The translations under genes were made by a program, and so were the position numbers. DNA of 64,000 bases from positions 2,666,001-2,730,000 of the forward strand of contig CP083650.1 of the NCBI GenBank assembly GCA_020099315.1, given 5' to 3'. Shown here in pieces: positions 44,203 through 53,515 of the stretch. The stretch is from Citrobacter europaeus. Lineage in GTDB: Bacteria > Pseudomonadota > Gammaproteobacteria > Enterobacterales > Enterobacteriaceae. The notes under the pieces were generated by a model that saw only the letters and a list, made by a program, of their open reading frames with translations, did not search any database and was not told the origin of the DNA. Positions within the stretch are counted from its first letter, which is position 1; the number at the start of each line of letters is the position of its first letter.

Positions 44203-45312
44203 ATGGTAAATTTCCGTCAGCCCAGGGATATTGCACAAGTGCTGCTATCGGTGCTGTTTTTAGCCATCATGATTGTGGCCTGTCTCTGGATTGTTCAACC
44301 CTTTATCCTCGGTTTTGCATGGGCAGGTACGGTGGTCATTGCAACCTGGCCGATCCTGCTACGCTTACAAAAATTACTTTGGGGACGCCGCTCACTGGCC
44401 GTGCTGGTAATGACCCTGCTGCTGGTGCTGTTGTTTATCATTCCTATCGCGCTGCTGGTGAATAGCATTGTTGATGGCAGCGGGCCGTTGATCCATGCCG
44501 TAACCGCTGGCGATATGACGTTGCCGGATCTGGCGTGGTTGAACAGTATTCCGTTGGTCGGTGCCAAAATGTATGCCGCATGGCACAGCCTGCTGGATAT
44601 GGGCGGCTCGGCCATCATGGCCAAGGTTCGTCCTTATATTGGCACGACGACAACCTGGTTTGTCGGACAGGCTGCGCATATTGGTCGCTTTATGATGCAC
44701 TGTGGTCTGATGCTGCTGTTCAGCGCCCTGCTTTACTGGCGCGGTGAACAGGTGGCGTTAGGTATTCGCCATTTTGCTTGTCGCCTGGCATCCAAACGCG
44801 GCGATGCTGCCATTCTGCTGGCAGCGCAGGCCATTCGCGCCGTCGCATTAGGTGTTGTGGTCACCGCCCTGGTGCAGGCTGTTCTTGGCGGCATTGGTCT
44901 GGCGGTAACCGGCGTGCCGTATGCCACGCTGCTGGCGGTATTGATGATCCTGTCATGCCTGATCCAACTGGGGCCGTTACCGGTGCTGGTGCCGGCCATT
45001 ATCTGGCTGTACTGGACGGGGGATTCAACCTGGGGCACCGTGCTGCTGGTGTGGAGCGGCGTGGTCGGTACACTGGATAACGTTATTCGCCCGATGCTGA
45101 TTCGCATGGGCGCCGATTTGCCGCTGATCCTGATCCTCTCTGGGGTCATCGGCGGACTGATTGCTTTCGGTATGATTGGTCTGTTCATCGGCCCGGTAGT
45201 ACTGGCCGTCTCCTGGCGTCTGTTCTCAGCCTGGGTAAACGAAGCCCCTGCACCAGGCAGCAATCCGGATGAAATCCTCGAAGAAATTGCTGAAATGGAA
45301 CGCAATAAGTAA
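44203..45312 (+). CDS. ydiK: YdiK, AI-2E family (PerM-like) transporter
   Basis: A 369-residue inner-membrane protein with about eight hydrophobic segments, starting with VLLSVLFLAIMIVACLWIVQPFILGFAWAGTVVIATW. The C-terminal family block is VWSGVVGTLDNVIRPMLIRMGADLPLILILSGVIGGL. The family covers putative exporters of autoinducer 2 or sodium/proton antiporters; the substrate of YdiK is not known. A hairpin (AGGCGGCACGGCCGCCT at 45322-45338) stands just after the stop and could terminate it. Confidence 0.93.
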   Translation: MVNFRQPRDIAQVLLSVLFLAIMIVACLWIVQPFILGFAWAGTVVIATWPILLRLQKLLWGRRSLAVLVMTLLLVLLFIIPIALLVNSIVDGSGPLIHAVTAGDMTLPDLAWLNSIPLVGAKMYAAWHSLLDMGGSAIMAKVRPYIGTTTTWFVGQAAHIGRFMMHCGLMLLFSALLYWRGEQVALGIRHFACRLASKRGDAAILLAAQAIRAVALGVVVTALVQAVLGGIGLAVTGVPYATLLAVLMILSCLIQLGPLPVLVPAIIWLYWTGDSTWGTVLLVWSGVVGTLDNVIRPMLIRMGADLPLILILSGVIGGLIAFGMIGLFIGPVVLAVSWRLFSAWVNEAPAPGSNPDEILEEIAEMERNK

Positions 45313-45447
45313 TCCCACTTCAGGCGGCACGGCCGCCTGATTGTTTAACAATGCTAATCAGTTCCTTTCCCTTACTGCATTGGACTGAACCTCGCCCCTC
45401 TTTAAATACTCATTTGTGTCGCAAATTCTTTACAGTTTTTAAACTAT

Positions 45448-45490
45448 TGAGATGAATCTGATCGACGTAAAAAACCAGTATGCCTACTAT
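45448..45490 (+). promoter_or_regulatory. rprA promoter with RcsB-like box
   Basis: TGAGATGAATCTGA at 45448-45461 agrees with the RcsB box TAAGAATATTCCTA at 9 of 14 positions and is centred near -42.5 of the RprA start. TACTAT at 45485-45490 is the -10. RcsB activation of rprA is established in E. coli. Confidence 0.7.
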
Positions 45491-45496
45491 TAGCCC

Positions 45497-45602
45497 ATGG
45501 CTTTAGATCAACACATTGATTTATAAGCATGGAAATCCCCTGAGTGAAACAACGAATTGCTGTGTGTAGTCTTTGCCCATCTCCCACGATGGGCTTTTTT
45601 TT
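45497..45602 (+). ncRNA. rprA: Small RNA RprA
   Basis: A 106-base RNA between ydiK and ydiL, as in E. coli. The conserved middle (CATGGAAATCCCCTGAGTG, then AAACAACGAATTGCTGTGTG) matches E. coli RprA nearly base for base, and contains the region that pairs with the rpoS leader. The 5' end differs at about five of the first 17 positions. It ends with the terminator GCCCATC-TCCCAC-GATGGGC plus eight T. RprA works with Hfq to raise RpoS translation and also acts on other targets such as csgD. Confidence 0.95.
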
Positions 45603-45760
45603 GTCCTTAGCACGCCTCGCCACCCACCTAACCGCTCCACACGTCCACTTCCCCGTTGATGAACAAATAATATTGCACAAGATACTGTGACTCTCTTCAA
45701 GCCGAAATATCCACAGCAATGTTATTACTATTCCACCGTCGTTGATGAGGTTATCAAATA

Positions 45761-46117
45761 ATGAACGCATTAGAACTCCAGGCTTTCCGCCATATTTTTG
45801 CTATGACGGTAGAAGAAAGCGCTATGTATATCTCGCGGGATCATAATGTTGCCGCCTGGCATCAATGGGAAAGTGGCGAAAGGGAAATCCCGGAAGATAT
45901 CACGCGAATTTGTGCAGAAATGAAGGCCATGAGAAAGTTAAGAATTAACGCAATTATCGACAAAATAAATAATCGTATCGGTAATAACACCATGCGTTTT
46001 TTCCCCGATTTCATCTCTTTTCAGACGGTTTATCAGCACGATAATTTTCTTGACTGGAAAATCTACCAATCGGCTGCTGCAGAGCTGTATGCCCACGACC
46101 TTGAGCGTTTGTGTTAA
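45761..46117 (+). CDS. ydiL: YdiL, HTH-like small protein (DUF1870)
   Basis: 118 residues, same length as E. coli YdiL. The N-terminal half (LQAFRHIFAMTVEESAMYIS...VAAWHQWESGEREIPEDI) looks like a Cro/C1-type helix-turn-helix with a W-x-x-WESG segment. It could be a small DNA-binding or toxin-antitoxin-type regulator; its role is unknown. It lies 48 bases before ydiM and may be co-transcribed with it. Confidence 0.88.
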   Translation: MNALELQAFRHIFAMTVEESAMYISRDHNVAAWHQWESGEREIPEDITRICAEMKAMRKLRINAIIDKINNRIGNNTMRFFPDFISFQTVYQHDNFLDWKIYQSAAAELYAHDLERLC

Positions 46118-46165
46118 GAGACAGCAACACCACTCTCATTTAGCCTCTTCGCTGAGTAACATATT

Positions 46166-47386
46166 ATGAAAAATACCTATTTCTCCACTGCGATAGGGCT
46201 GTACTTTAATTACCTGGTACACGGCATGGGGGTGATTCTGATGAGCCTCAATATGTCTGCACTGGAACAACAGTGGCAGACCAATGCCGCAGGTGTTTCA
46301 ATTGTTATTTCCTCACTCGGCATTGGCCGTTTAAGCGTCTTACTGGTGGCAGGCATGCTCTCAGATCGCTATGGCCGCAGACCGTTTATTATTTTCGGCA
46401 TGACCTGCTACCTGATTTTCTTTGTCGGTATCGTCAATACTCACAGTATTTACATTGCCTATGCATTTGGGTTTTTGGCAGGAATGGCAAACAGTTTTCT
46501 CGATGCCGGTACTTACCCCAGCCTGATGGAGGCGTTTCCCCGCACACCCAGCACGGCCAATATTTTAATTAAAGCGTTCGTCTCCAGCGGCCAGTTTTTA
46601 CTGCCTATGATTATCAGTCTACTGGTGTGGGCCGAACTTTGGTTTGGCTGGTCCTTCCTGCTGGCTGCAGCCATTATGTTATTCAACGGTGTGTTTTTGT
46701 TTCGCTGTCGGTTCCCGCCGCATCCCGGGCCTGATATCGTCATCAGAACACAACCTGCAAAACAAGAAACCGCACAGCCTGAACATCAATGCTCCTTGCT
46801 CGACCTTGCCAGTTATACCTTATACGGCTATATCGCTATGGCGACATTTTATCTGGTGAGCCAGTGGCTGGCACAATACGGACAGTTCGTCGCCGGGATG
46901 TCCTATACGTTATCGATCAAACTCTTAAGCATTTACACGTGCGGTTCCCTGTTGTGCGTTTTGATTACTGCCCCACTGGTACGCAAAGCAGCACGCGCGA
47001 CATCGTTATTGACGCTGTACACGTTCATTTCATTTTGCGCCCTGCTCATGGTGTGTCTGCATCCAACAACCTACGTGGTCATCGTCTTCGCGTTTGTCAT
47101 CGGTTTTTCTTCAGCCGGAGGCGTGGTACAAATCGGTTTAACGCTGATGGCGGCACGCTTTCCGCAGGCAAAGGGCAAAGCCACCGGGATTTACTACAGC
47201 GCAGGCAGCATAGCCACTTTTACCATCCCGTTGATTACAGCGAAACTTTCCGAGATTAGCATCGCTCACATCATGTGGTTTGATACCGCCATAGCCGCTG
47301 TAGGTTTTCTGTTGGCGCTGTTTATTGGTTATCGCAGCAACATCGCGTCAAAGCATCAATTAAAAATGACTCAAGTCGCAGAATAG
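46166..47386 (+). CDS. ydiM: YdiM, major facilitator superfamily transporter
   Basis: A 406-residue inner-membrane transporter with 12 predicted helices. The MFS motif between helices 2 and 3 is GMLSDRYGRRPFIIFG. The conserved AGMANSFLDAGTYPSLMEAFPR segment is shared with YdiN, its paralogue downstream; the two align over nearly their whole length. It sits before ydiN-ydiB-aroD, so shikimate, quinate or a related aromatic acid is a reasonable substrate guess, but nothing in the sequence proves it. Confidence 0.93.
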   Translation: MKNTYFSTAIGLYFNYLVHGMGVILMSLNMSALEQQWQTNAAGVSIVISSLGIGRLSVLLVAGMLSDRYGRRPFIIFGMTCYLIFFVGIVNTHSIYIAYAFGFLAGMANSFLDAGTYPSLMEAFPRTPSTANILIKAFVSSGQFLLPMIISLLVWAELWFGWSFLLAAAIMLFNGVFLFRCRFPPHPGPDIVIRTQPAKQETAQPEHQCSLLDLASYTLYGYIAMATFYLVSQWLAQYGQFVAGMSYTLSIKLLSIYTCGSLLCVLITAPLVRKAARATSLLTLYTFISFCALLMVCLHPTTYVVIVFAFVIGFSSAGGVVQIGLTLMAARFPQAKGKATGIYYSAGSIATFTIPLITAKLSEISIAHIMWFDTAIAAVGFLLALFIGYRSNIASKHQLKMTQVAE

Positions 47387-47625
47387 CGCGGATGCAATAT
47401 TGTTCCTCATACCTGCAAAATAATTGACTGCATTTTTAAAATTTCAGCAAAAAGTGGGCGCAGAGTATTAAATTCACAATTTGACATGCAACATCCCTGG
47501 TAAGTTAAACGCCATGCTATGTAGGCCCAATAGTTACCACCCGGTATATTATTCACAAGGTCGCCGCAATTTAAACTAAACCGACGAGCACAGAACAATT
47601 TTAAAATCCGCAAGGAGTTGTGAAA

Positions 47626-48861
47626 ATGTCTCAAAACAAGACCTTTACTACGCCATTTCTTTTGGCGATAAGCTGTATTTATTTAAGTTATTTTTTACAC
47701 GGCATTAGCGTCATTACATTGGCGCAAAATATGAGCTCGCTTGCAGAAAAATTCTCCACCGACAATGCCGGGATTGCCTATTTAATTTCCGGCATTGGTC
47801 TTGGTCGATTAGTGAGTATTTTATTCTTTGGGGTGCTCTCAGACAAATTTGGTCGGCGGGCAATCATTCTGTTAGGTGCGATTCTGTACATGCTGTTTTT
47901 CTTCGGTATTCCCGCCAGCCCGAATCTGATGATTGCCTTTATTCTGGCTGTTTGCGTCGGTGTGGCAAACTCGGCGCTGGATACAGGCGGCTATCCGGCA
48001 TTGATGGAGTGTTTCCCTAAGGCATCTGGATCCGCTGTTATCCTGGTTAAAGCGATGGTCTCGTTTGGGCAGATGGTCTACCCCATCGTCGTCAGCACCA
48101 TGCTGCTCAATCATATCTGGTACGGCTATGCGGTCATTATCCCGGGCGTATTGTTTGTCATCATCACCTTAATGTTGCTAAGAAGTCGCTTCCCCAGCCA
48201 GATGGTGGATGCGGGCATTGCAAAAGAACTCCCCCAGATGAACAGTAAACCGTTGGTCTGGCTGGAAGGCGTGGCATCCGTCATGTTCGGGGTAGCCGCA
48301 TTTTCGACCTTTTACGTCATCGTTGTCTGGATGCCGAAATACGCGATGGCATTTGCCGGTATGACAGAAGCCGACGCGCTAAAAACCATCTCTTACTACA
48401 GCATGGGATCGCTGGTCTGCGTGTTTATTTTTGCAGCGCTGCTTAAGAAAATGGTTCGACCTATTTGGGCGAATGTCTTTAACGCCGGACTGGCAACCGT
48501 CACCGCCGCCATTATCTATTTATATCCATCTCCATTGGTGTGTAACGCCGGTTCATTTCTGATTGGGTTCTCTGCAGCAGGGGGGATTTTACAGCTCGGC
48601 GTTTCGGTGATGTCAGAGTTTTTTCCCAGGAGCAAAGCCAAAGTCACCAGTATTTATATGATGATGGGTGGCGTCGCCAACTTTATTATCCCATTAATCA
48701 CCGGATACCTTTCTAACATTGGCCTGCAGTACATCATTTTGCTGGACCTCGCATTCGCTTTGCTGGCCTTCGTCACCGCCATCATCGTTTTTATTCGTTA
48801 CTACCGCGTATTTGATATTCCCCAAAATGATGTGCGGTTGGGCGAACGTTATTTTCAATAA
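47626..48861 (+). CDS. ydiN: YdiN, major facilitator superfamily transporter
   Basis: 411 residues from ATG 47626, which has AAGGAG eight bases upstream; a GTG at 47620 is too close to that site. Twelve membrane helices are predicted; the MFS motif is GVLSDKFGRRAIILLG, and GVANSALDTGGYPALMECFPK is the paralogous block seen in YdiM. It precedes ydiB by 21 bases and is probably co-transcribed with ydiB and aroD, which points to transport of shikimate, quinate or 3-dehydroquinate (inference). Confidence 0.93.
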   Translation: MSQNKTFTTPFLLAISCIYLSYFLHGISVITLAQNMSSLAEKFSTDNAGIAYLISGIGLGRLVSILFFGVLSDKFGRRAIILLGAILYMLFFFGIPASPNLMIAFILAVCVGVANSALDTGGYPALMECFPKASGSAVILVKAMVSFGQMVYPIVVSTMLLNHIWYGYAVIIPGVLFVIITLMLLRSRFPSQMVDAGIAKELPQMNSKPLVWLEGVASVMFGVAAFSTFYVIVVWMPKYAMAFAGMTEADALKTISYYSMGSLVCVFIFAALLKKMVRPIWANVFNAGLATVTAAIIYLYPSPLVCNAGSFLIGFSAAGGILQLGVSVMSEFFPRSKAKVTSIYMMMGGVANFIIPLITGYLSNIGLQYIILLDLAFALLAFVTAIIVFIRYYRVFDIPQNDVRLGERYFQ

Positions 48862-48882
48862 ATTATTCAGAAGGAGTATCAA

Positions 48883-49749
48883 ATGGACGTAACTGCAAAA
48901 TATGAACTGATTGGTCTGATGGCCTACCCTATCAGACATAGTCTGTCGCCTGAAATGCAAAACAAGGCATTAGAAAAAGCAGGATTGCCTTTTACTTACA
49001 TGGCATTTGAAGTTGATAACTCAACGTTTGCTAACGCAATTGCCGGGCTGAAAGCCTTAAAGATGCGCGGTACCGGAGTCTCTATGCCCAACAAACAGCT
49101 GGCATGCGAATATGTTGATGAATTAACGCCTGCAGCCAAACTGGTCGGCGCGATCAATACTATCGTCAATGACGATGGTTACCTGCGCGGCTACAATACC
49201 GATGGCACCGGTCATATTCGGGCAATCAAGGAAAGCGGTTTCGATATCAGAGGTAAAACCATGGTACTGTTGGGCGCAGGCGGCGCGTCAACGGCCATTG
49301 GCGCCCAGGCAGCGATTGAAGGCATCAAAGAAATCAAACTCTTCAACCGCCAGGATGAGTTCTTTGCCAAAGCGCAAGAATTCGCCAAACGTGTCAATGA
49401 GAATACCGACTGTGTGGTCACCGTTATCGATCTCGACGATCGACAGGCTTTTGCTGACGCACTGGCCAGTGCAGATATTTTGACCAACGGTACGAAAGTG
49501 GGCATGAAACCGCTGGAGAACGACTCTCTCGTAACCGACGTTACCCTGCTGCGACCGGACCTGCTGGTAACTGAATGCGTCTACAACCCGCATATGACCA
49601 AATTATTGCAGCAGGCACAACTTGCCGGTTGCAAAACGATTGATGGTTACGGCATGTTGTTATGGCAAGGGGCTGAACAGTTCAAACTCTGGACCGGGAA
49701 AGATTTCCCACTGGAGTATGTGAAACAGGTTATGGGTTTTGCAGCCTGA
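48883..49749 (+). CDS. ydiB: YdiB, quinate/shikimate dehydrogenase
   Basis: 288 residues. The N-terminal substrate domain has LMAYPIRHSLSPEMQNKAL, SMPNKQLACEYVDE with the catalytic lysine, and GAINTIVNDDGYLRGYNTDGTG with the catalytic aspartate. The NAD(P)-binding motif is LLGAGGASTAIGAQ. It interconverts shikimate and 3-dehydroshikimate, and quinate and 3-dehydroquinate, with NAD or NADP. It lies 36 bases before aroD in one operon. Confidence 0.96.
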   Translation: MDVTAKYELIGLMAYPIRHSLSPEMQNKALEKAGLPFTYMAFEVDNSTFANAIAGLKALKMRGTGVSMPNKQLACEYVDELTPAAKLVGAINTIVNDDGYLRGYNTDGTGHIRAIKESGFDIRGKTMVLLGAGGASTAIGAQAAIEGIKEIKLFNRQDEFFAKAQEFAKRVNENTDCVVTVIDLDDRQAFADALASADILTNGTKVGMKPLENDSLVTDVTLLRPDLLVTECVYNPHMTKLLQQAQLAGCKTIDGYGMLLWQGAEQFKLWTGKDFPLEYVKQVMGFAA

Positions 49750-49785
49750 CGGACAAGCATTTGTAATATATTAATAGGGTAATCG

Positions 49786-50544
49786 ATGAAAACCGTAACC
49801 GTAAAAAACCTCGTGATTGGCGAGGGTGCGCCGAAGATCATTGTCTCGCTGATGGGTAAAGACATCGCAACGGTAAAAAGTGAAGCGCTGGCCTATCGCG
49901 AAGCGGATTTCGATATTCTGGAATGGCGCGTTGACCATTTCAGCGATATCTCCTCCATAGATGCCGTGCTGGAAGCTGCACGCACCATCCGCGATGTAAT
50001 GACTGACAAACCGCTGCTGTTTACCTTTCGTAGCGCTAAAGAAGGTGGTGAACAGGCGCTATCTGTTGAAAACTATATCGAACTAAACCGTGCGGCAGTA
50101 GATAGCGGTCTGGTGGATATGATCGACCTGGAGCTTTTCACTGGTGATGAGTTGGTTAAAGCCACCGTCGAACATGCGCACGCTAAAAATGTCGCCGTCA
50201 TTATGTCGAATCATGATTTCCATAAGACGCCAGCCGCACAAGAGATTATTCAACGTCTGCGTAAAATGCAGGAACTTGGCGCTGATATTCCTAAAATCGC
50301 CCTGATGCCGCAGAACACATCGGATGTATTGACCCTGCTTGGCGCCACGCTGGAAATGCAAGAACGCTATGCCGATCGGCCGATCATTACCATGTCAATG
50401 GCCAAAACAGGGGTGATTTCACGCCTGTCCGGTGAGGTTTTCGGTTCAGCGGCAACCTTTGGCGCGGTGAAAAAAGCCTCTGCCCCTGGGCAAATTTCGG
50501 TCACCGATCTACGTACCGTTTTGACCATATTGCATCAGGCGTAA
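49786..50544 (+). CDS. aroD: Type I 3-dehydroquinate dehydratase
   Basis: A 252-residue class I enzyme that forms a Schiff base. The Lys in IPKIALMPQNTSDVL is the base-forming residue, and the active-site histidine lies in IMSNHDFHKTP. It makes 3-dehydroshikimate, the third step of the shikimate pathway. It follows ydiB, whose product or substrate it shares. An inverted repeat at about 50577-50615 (CTGCCC and GGGCAG arms) lies downstream. Confidence 0.97.
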   Translation: MKTVTVKNLVIGEGAPKIIVSLMGKDIATVKSEALAYREADFDILEWRVDHFSDISSIDAVLEAARTIRDVMTDKPLLFTFRSAKEGGEQALSVENYIELNRAAVDSGLVDMIDLELFTGDELVKATVEHAHAKNVAVIMSNHDFHKTPAAQEIIQRLRKMQELGADIPKIALMPQNTSDVLTLLGATLEMQERYADRPIITMSMAKTGVISRLSGEVFGSAATFGAVKKASAPGQISVTDLRTVLTILHQA

Positions 50545-50663
50545 TAATAAAATTTATTCATATTAATATCAGTAATGCCCTGCCCCAGATATTCGCTCAT
50601 TCACGAATATCGGGCAGCTGGCCGGACATTATTAAATAACTCAAATTATTATTGTCGAATATA

Positions 50664-50689
50664 GCGACAGGCTGTCGCACGCATATAAT
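50664..50689 (+). promoter_or_regulatory. Inverted repeat and TATAAT before ydiF
   Basis: GCGACA-GGC-TGTCGC at 50664-50678 is a 6-bp inverted repeat, and TATAAT follows at 50684-50689, only 11 bases before the ydiF ATG. GGAG at 50692-50695 is the ribosome site. The repeat may be an operator; the TATAAT is too close to the gene to be a normal -10 unless the leader is only a few bases. Confidence 0.45.
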
Positions 50690-50700
50690 CTGGAGTTTAC

Positions 50701-52296
50701 ATGAAATTATTAAGACCAAAACGCATTGATGGTCGGGTACCCGTATTATCCGCAGCTGAAGCCATTAATTACATTCCTGATGAAGCAACGCTCTGTGTTT
50801 TAGGCGCAGGCGGAGGTATCCTCGAAGCAACGACATTAATTAACGCGCTGGCTGAAAAATATAAAAATGCACAGTCACCGCGAAACTTATCATTAATTAG
50901 CCCAACGGGGCTGGGTGACCGTGCAGACCGTGGAATTAGCCCGCTGGCACAGGAAGGTTTAGTCAAATGGGCATTATGCGGCCACTGGGGACAATCACCA
51001 CGAATCTCCGACCTCGCTGAACAGAATAAAATCGCCGCCTATAACTATCCTCAGGGCGTATTAACCCAGACCCTGCGTGCATCGGCAGCCCACCAGCCTG
51101 GCATTCTGAGTGAGATTGGTATCGGAACATTTGTCGATCCCCGCCAACAGGGCGGAAAACTGAATGAAGTGACCACCGACGATCTGATCAAGCTGGTGGA
51201 AATCGATAACAAAGAGTACCTCTATTACAAAGCCATTGCGCCAAACATCGCCTTTATTCGTGCCACCACCTGCGACAGCGAAGGCTACGCCACCTTTGAA
51301 GATGAAGTTATGTATCTCGATGCGCTGGTGATTGCCCAGGCCGTACACAACAACGGCGGCATCGTCATGATGCAGGTGCAAAAAATGGTGAAGAAAGCCA
51401 CCCTGCACCCGAAAGCGGTACGTATCCCGGGCTATCTGGTCGATATTGTGGTCATCGACCCCGATCAAACTCAACTGTATGGCGGTGCGCCAGTTAACCG
51501 TTTTATCTCGGGCGATTTTGTCCTCGATGACAGCCAACAAACGCCCCTGGCGCTCAATCAGCGTAAACTGGTGGCTCGCCGCGCCCTGTTCGAAATGCGT
51601 AAAGGCGCGGTCGGCAACGTTGGCGTGGGTATCGCCGATGGTATAGGTCTCGTCGCGCGCGAAGAAGGCTGCGCTGACGACTTCATTCTGACGGTTGAGA
51701 CCGGCCCGATAGGCGGTATTACCTCTCAGGGCATCGCTTTTGGCGCCAACGTCAACACTCGCGCAATTCTGGATATGACCTCTCAGTTTGACTTCTATCA
51801 CGGTGGCGGGCTGGATGTGTGCTATTTAAGCTTTGCTGAGGTGGATCGCCACGGCAACGTCGGCGTACATAAATTCAATGGCAAAATCATGGGTACTGGC
51901 GGTTTTATCGATATCAGCGCCACCTCGAAGAAAATAATATTTTGCGGCACATTAACTGCCGGAAGTCTGAAAACAGAAGTTGCCGATGGCAAATTAAATA
52001 TCGTTCAGGAAGGACGGGTAAAAAAATTCGTCAATGAATTACCTGAAGTTACTTTCAGCGGGGAAATTGCCCTCGAGCGAGGGCTTGATGTGCGCTACAT
52101 CACCGAGCGCGCTGTATTTACGTTAAAAGAAGATGGCCTTCATTTAGTCGAGATTGCCCCAGGAGTCTCTTTACAGGAAGACATTCTGGACAAAATGGAT
52201 TTTTCTCCGGTTATTTCCCCCGAGCTGAAACTGATGGACGAAAGATTATTTATCGACACCTCTATGGGTTTTGTATTACCCGATGCTGCCAATTAA
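50701..52296 (+). CDS. ydiF: YdiF, acetyl-CoA:acetoacetyl/short-chain acyl CoA-transferase
   Basis: A 531-residue family I CoA-transferase. The catalytic Glu333 is in ILTVETGPIGGI, the same number as known for E. coli YdiF. The N-terminal CoA-binding block is GAGGGILEATTLINAL, and the C-terminal half carries the GGGLDVCYLSFAEVDRHGNV segment. It moves CoA between short-chain acids. It is followed by ydiO after 13 bases, and both probably serve an anaerobic beta-oxidation-like pathway. Confidence 0.95.
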   Translation: MKLLRPKRIDGRVPVLSAAEAINYIPDEATLCVLGAGGGILEATTLINALAEKYKNAQSPRNLSLISPTGLGDRADRGISPLAQEGLVKWALCGHWGQSPRISDLAEQNKIAAYNYPQGVLTQTLRASAAHQPGILSEIGIGTFVDPRQQGGKLNEVTTDDLIKLVEIDNKEYLYYKAIAPNIAFIRATTCDSEGYATFEDEVMYLDALVIAQAVHNNGGIVMMQVQKMVKKATLHPKAVRIPGYLVDIVVIDPDQTQLYGGAPVNRFISGDFVLDDSQQTPLALNQRKLVARRALFEMRKGAVGNVGVGIADGIGLVAREEGCADDFILTVETGPIGGITSQGIAFGANVNTRAILDMTSQFDFYHGGGLDVCYLSFAEVDRHGNVGVHKFNGKIMGTGGFIDISATSKKIIFCGTLTAGSLKTEVADGKLNIVQEGRVKKFVNELPEVTFSGEIALERGLDVRYITERAVFTLKEDGLHLVEIAPGVSLQEDILDKMDFSPVISPELKLMDERLFIDTSMGFVLPDAAN

Positions 52297-52309
52297 AAGG
52301 AGTACCCTG

Positions 52310-53461
52310 ATGGATTTTTCATTAACTGAAGAACAAGAACTGCTGCTTGCCAGCATTCGGGAACTGATTACCAGTAATTTCCCGGAAGAATATTTCCGTA
52401 CCTGCGATCAGACGGCTACCTATCCGAAAGAGTTTATGCGCGCCCTTGCCGACAATGGTATTTCGATGCTGGGCGTTCCGGAAGAGTTCGGCGGTATCCC
52501 GGCAGATTACGTCACGCAGATGCTGGCGCTGATGGAAGTGTCCAAATGCGGCGCACCCGCTTTTTTAATAACGAACGGTCAGTGTATCCACAGTATGCGC
52601 CGTTTTGGCTCCGCCGAGCAGTTACGTAAAACGGCAGAAAGCACCATGGAAACGGGCGATCCGGCCTATGCGCTGGCATTAACCGAGCCGGGAGCAGGTT
52701 CAGACAACAACAGCGCGACCACCAGTTACACTCGCAAAAATGGCAAGGTCTATCTCAACGGGCAAAAAACCTTTATCACCGGCGCGAAAGAGTACCCGTA
52801 TATGCTGGTACTGGCTCGCGATCCGGAGCCGAAAGATCCGAAAAAAGCCTTTACGCTGTGGTGGGTGGATTCGAAGAAACCCGGCATTAAGGTTAATCCA
52901 CTGCATAAGATTGGTTGGCACATGCTCAGCACCTGCGAAGTCTATCTTGATGACGTTGAAGTAGACGAAAGCGATAGGGTCGGCGAAGAAGGCATGGGTT
53001 TCCTTAACGTCATGTACAACTTTGAAATGGAACGGTTGATCAACGCTGCACGCAGTACCGGTTTTGCCGAGTGCGCCTTTGAAGATGCCGCCCGTTACGC
53101 TAACCAACGCATCGCATTTGGTAAACCGATTGGCCATAACCAGATGATCCAGGAAAAACTGGCGCTGATGGCGATTAAAATCGAAAACATGCGCAACATG
53201 GTGCTGAAAGTTGCCTGGCGGGCCGATCAGGAACAGTCACTGCGGACCAGTGCGGCGTTGGCAAAACTGTATTGCGCCCGTACGGCAATGGAAGTGATTG
53301 ATGACGCCATTCAAATCATGGGCGGGTTGGGTTACACCGATGAAGCTCGCGTTTCCCGATTCTGGCGCGATGTCCGTTGCGAACGTATTGGCGGCGGTAC
53401 CGACGAAATTATGATTTACGTCGCTGGTCGCCAAATCCTGAAAGACTATCAGAACAAGTAA
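52310..53461 (+). CDS. ydiO: YdiO, acyl-CoA dehydrogenase
   Basis: 383 residues from ATG 52310, with AAGGAG upstream; the frame is open into the end of ydiF. It is a standard FAD acyl-CoA dehydrogenase: ALTEPGAGSDNNSATTSYTRKNGKVYLNGQKTFIT in the middle domain, and AIQIMGGLGYTDEARVSRFWRDVRCERIGGGTDEIM with the late-domain glutamate region. It should pass electrons to the ETF made by ydiQ and ydiR. A hairpin at 53472 follows. Confidence 0.95.
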   Translation: MDFSLTEEQELLLASIRELITSNFPEEYFRTCDQTATYPKEFMRALADNGISMLGVPEEFGGIPADYVTQMLALMEVSKCGAPAFLITNGQCIHSMRRFGSAEQLRKTAESTMETGDPAYALALTEPGAGSDNNSATTSYTRKNGKVYLNGQKTFITGAKEYPYMLVLARDPEPKDPKKAFTLWWVDSKKPGIKVNPLHKIGWHMLSTCEVYLDDVEVDESDRVGEEGMGFLNVMYNFEMERLINAARSTGFAECAFEDAARYANQRIAFGKPIGHNQMIQEKLALMAIKIENMRNMVLKVAWRADQEQSLRTSAALAKLYCARTAMEVIDDAIQIMGGLGYTDEARVSRFWRDVRCERIGGGTDEIMIYVAGRQILKDYQNK

Positions 53462-53471
53462 GCGGTAATAC

Positions 53472-53503
53472 GTGCCGGATAGCGCAAATGCGTTTTCCGG
53501 CAC
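53472..53503. terminator. Hairpin between ydiO and ydiP
   Basis: GTGCCGGA and TCCGGCAC form an 8-bp perfect stem; inside it GCG and CGC pair again. It is REP-like and lies between two convergent stop codons, so it can end both transcripts. Confidence 0.75.
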
Positions 53504-53515
53504 AAGCCAGGATAA

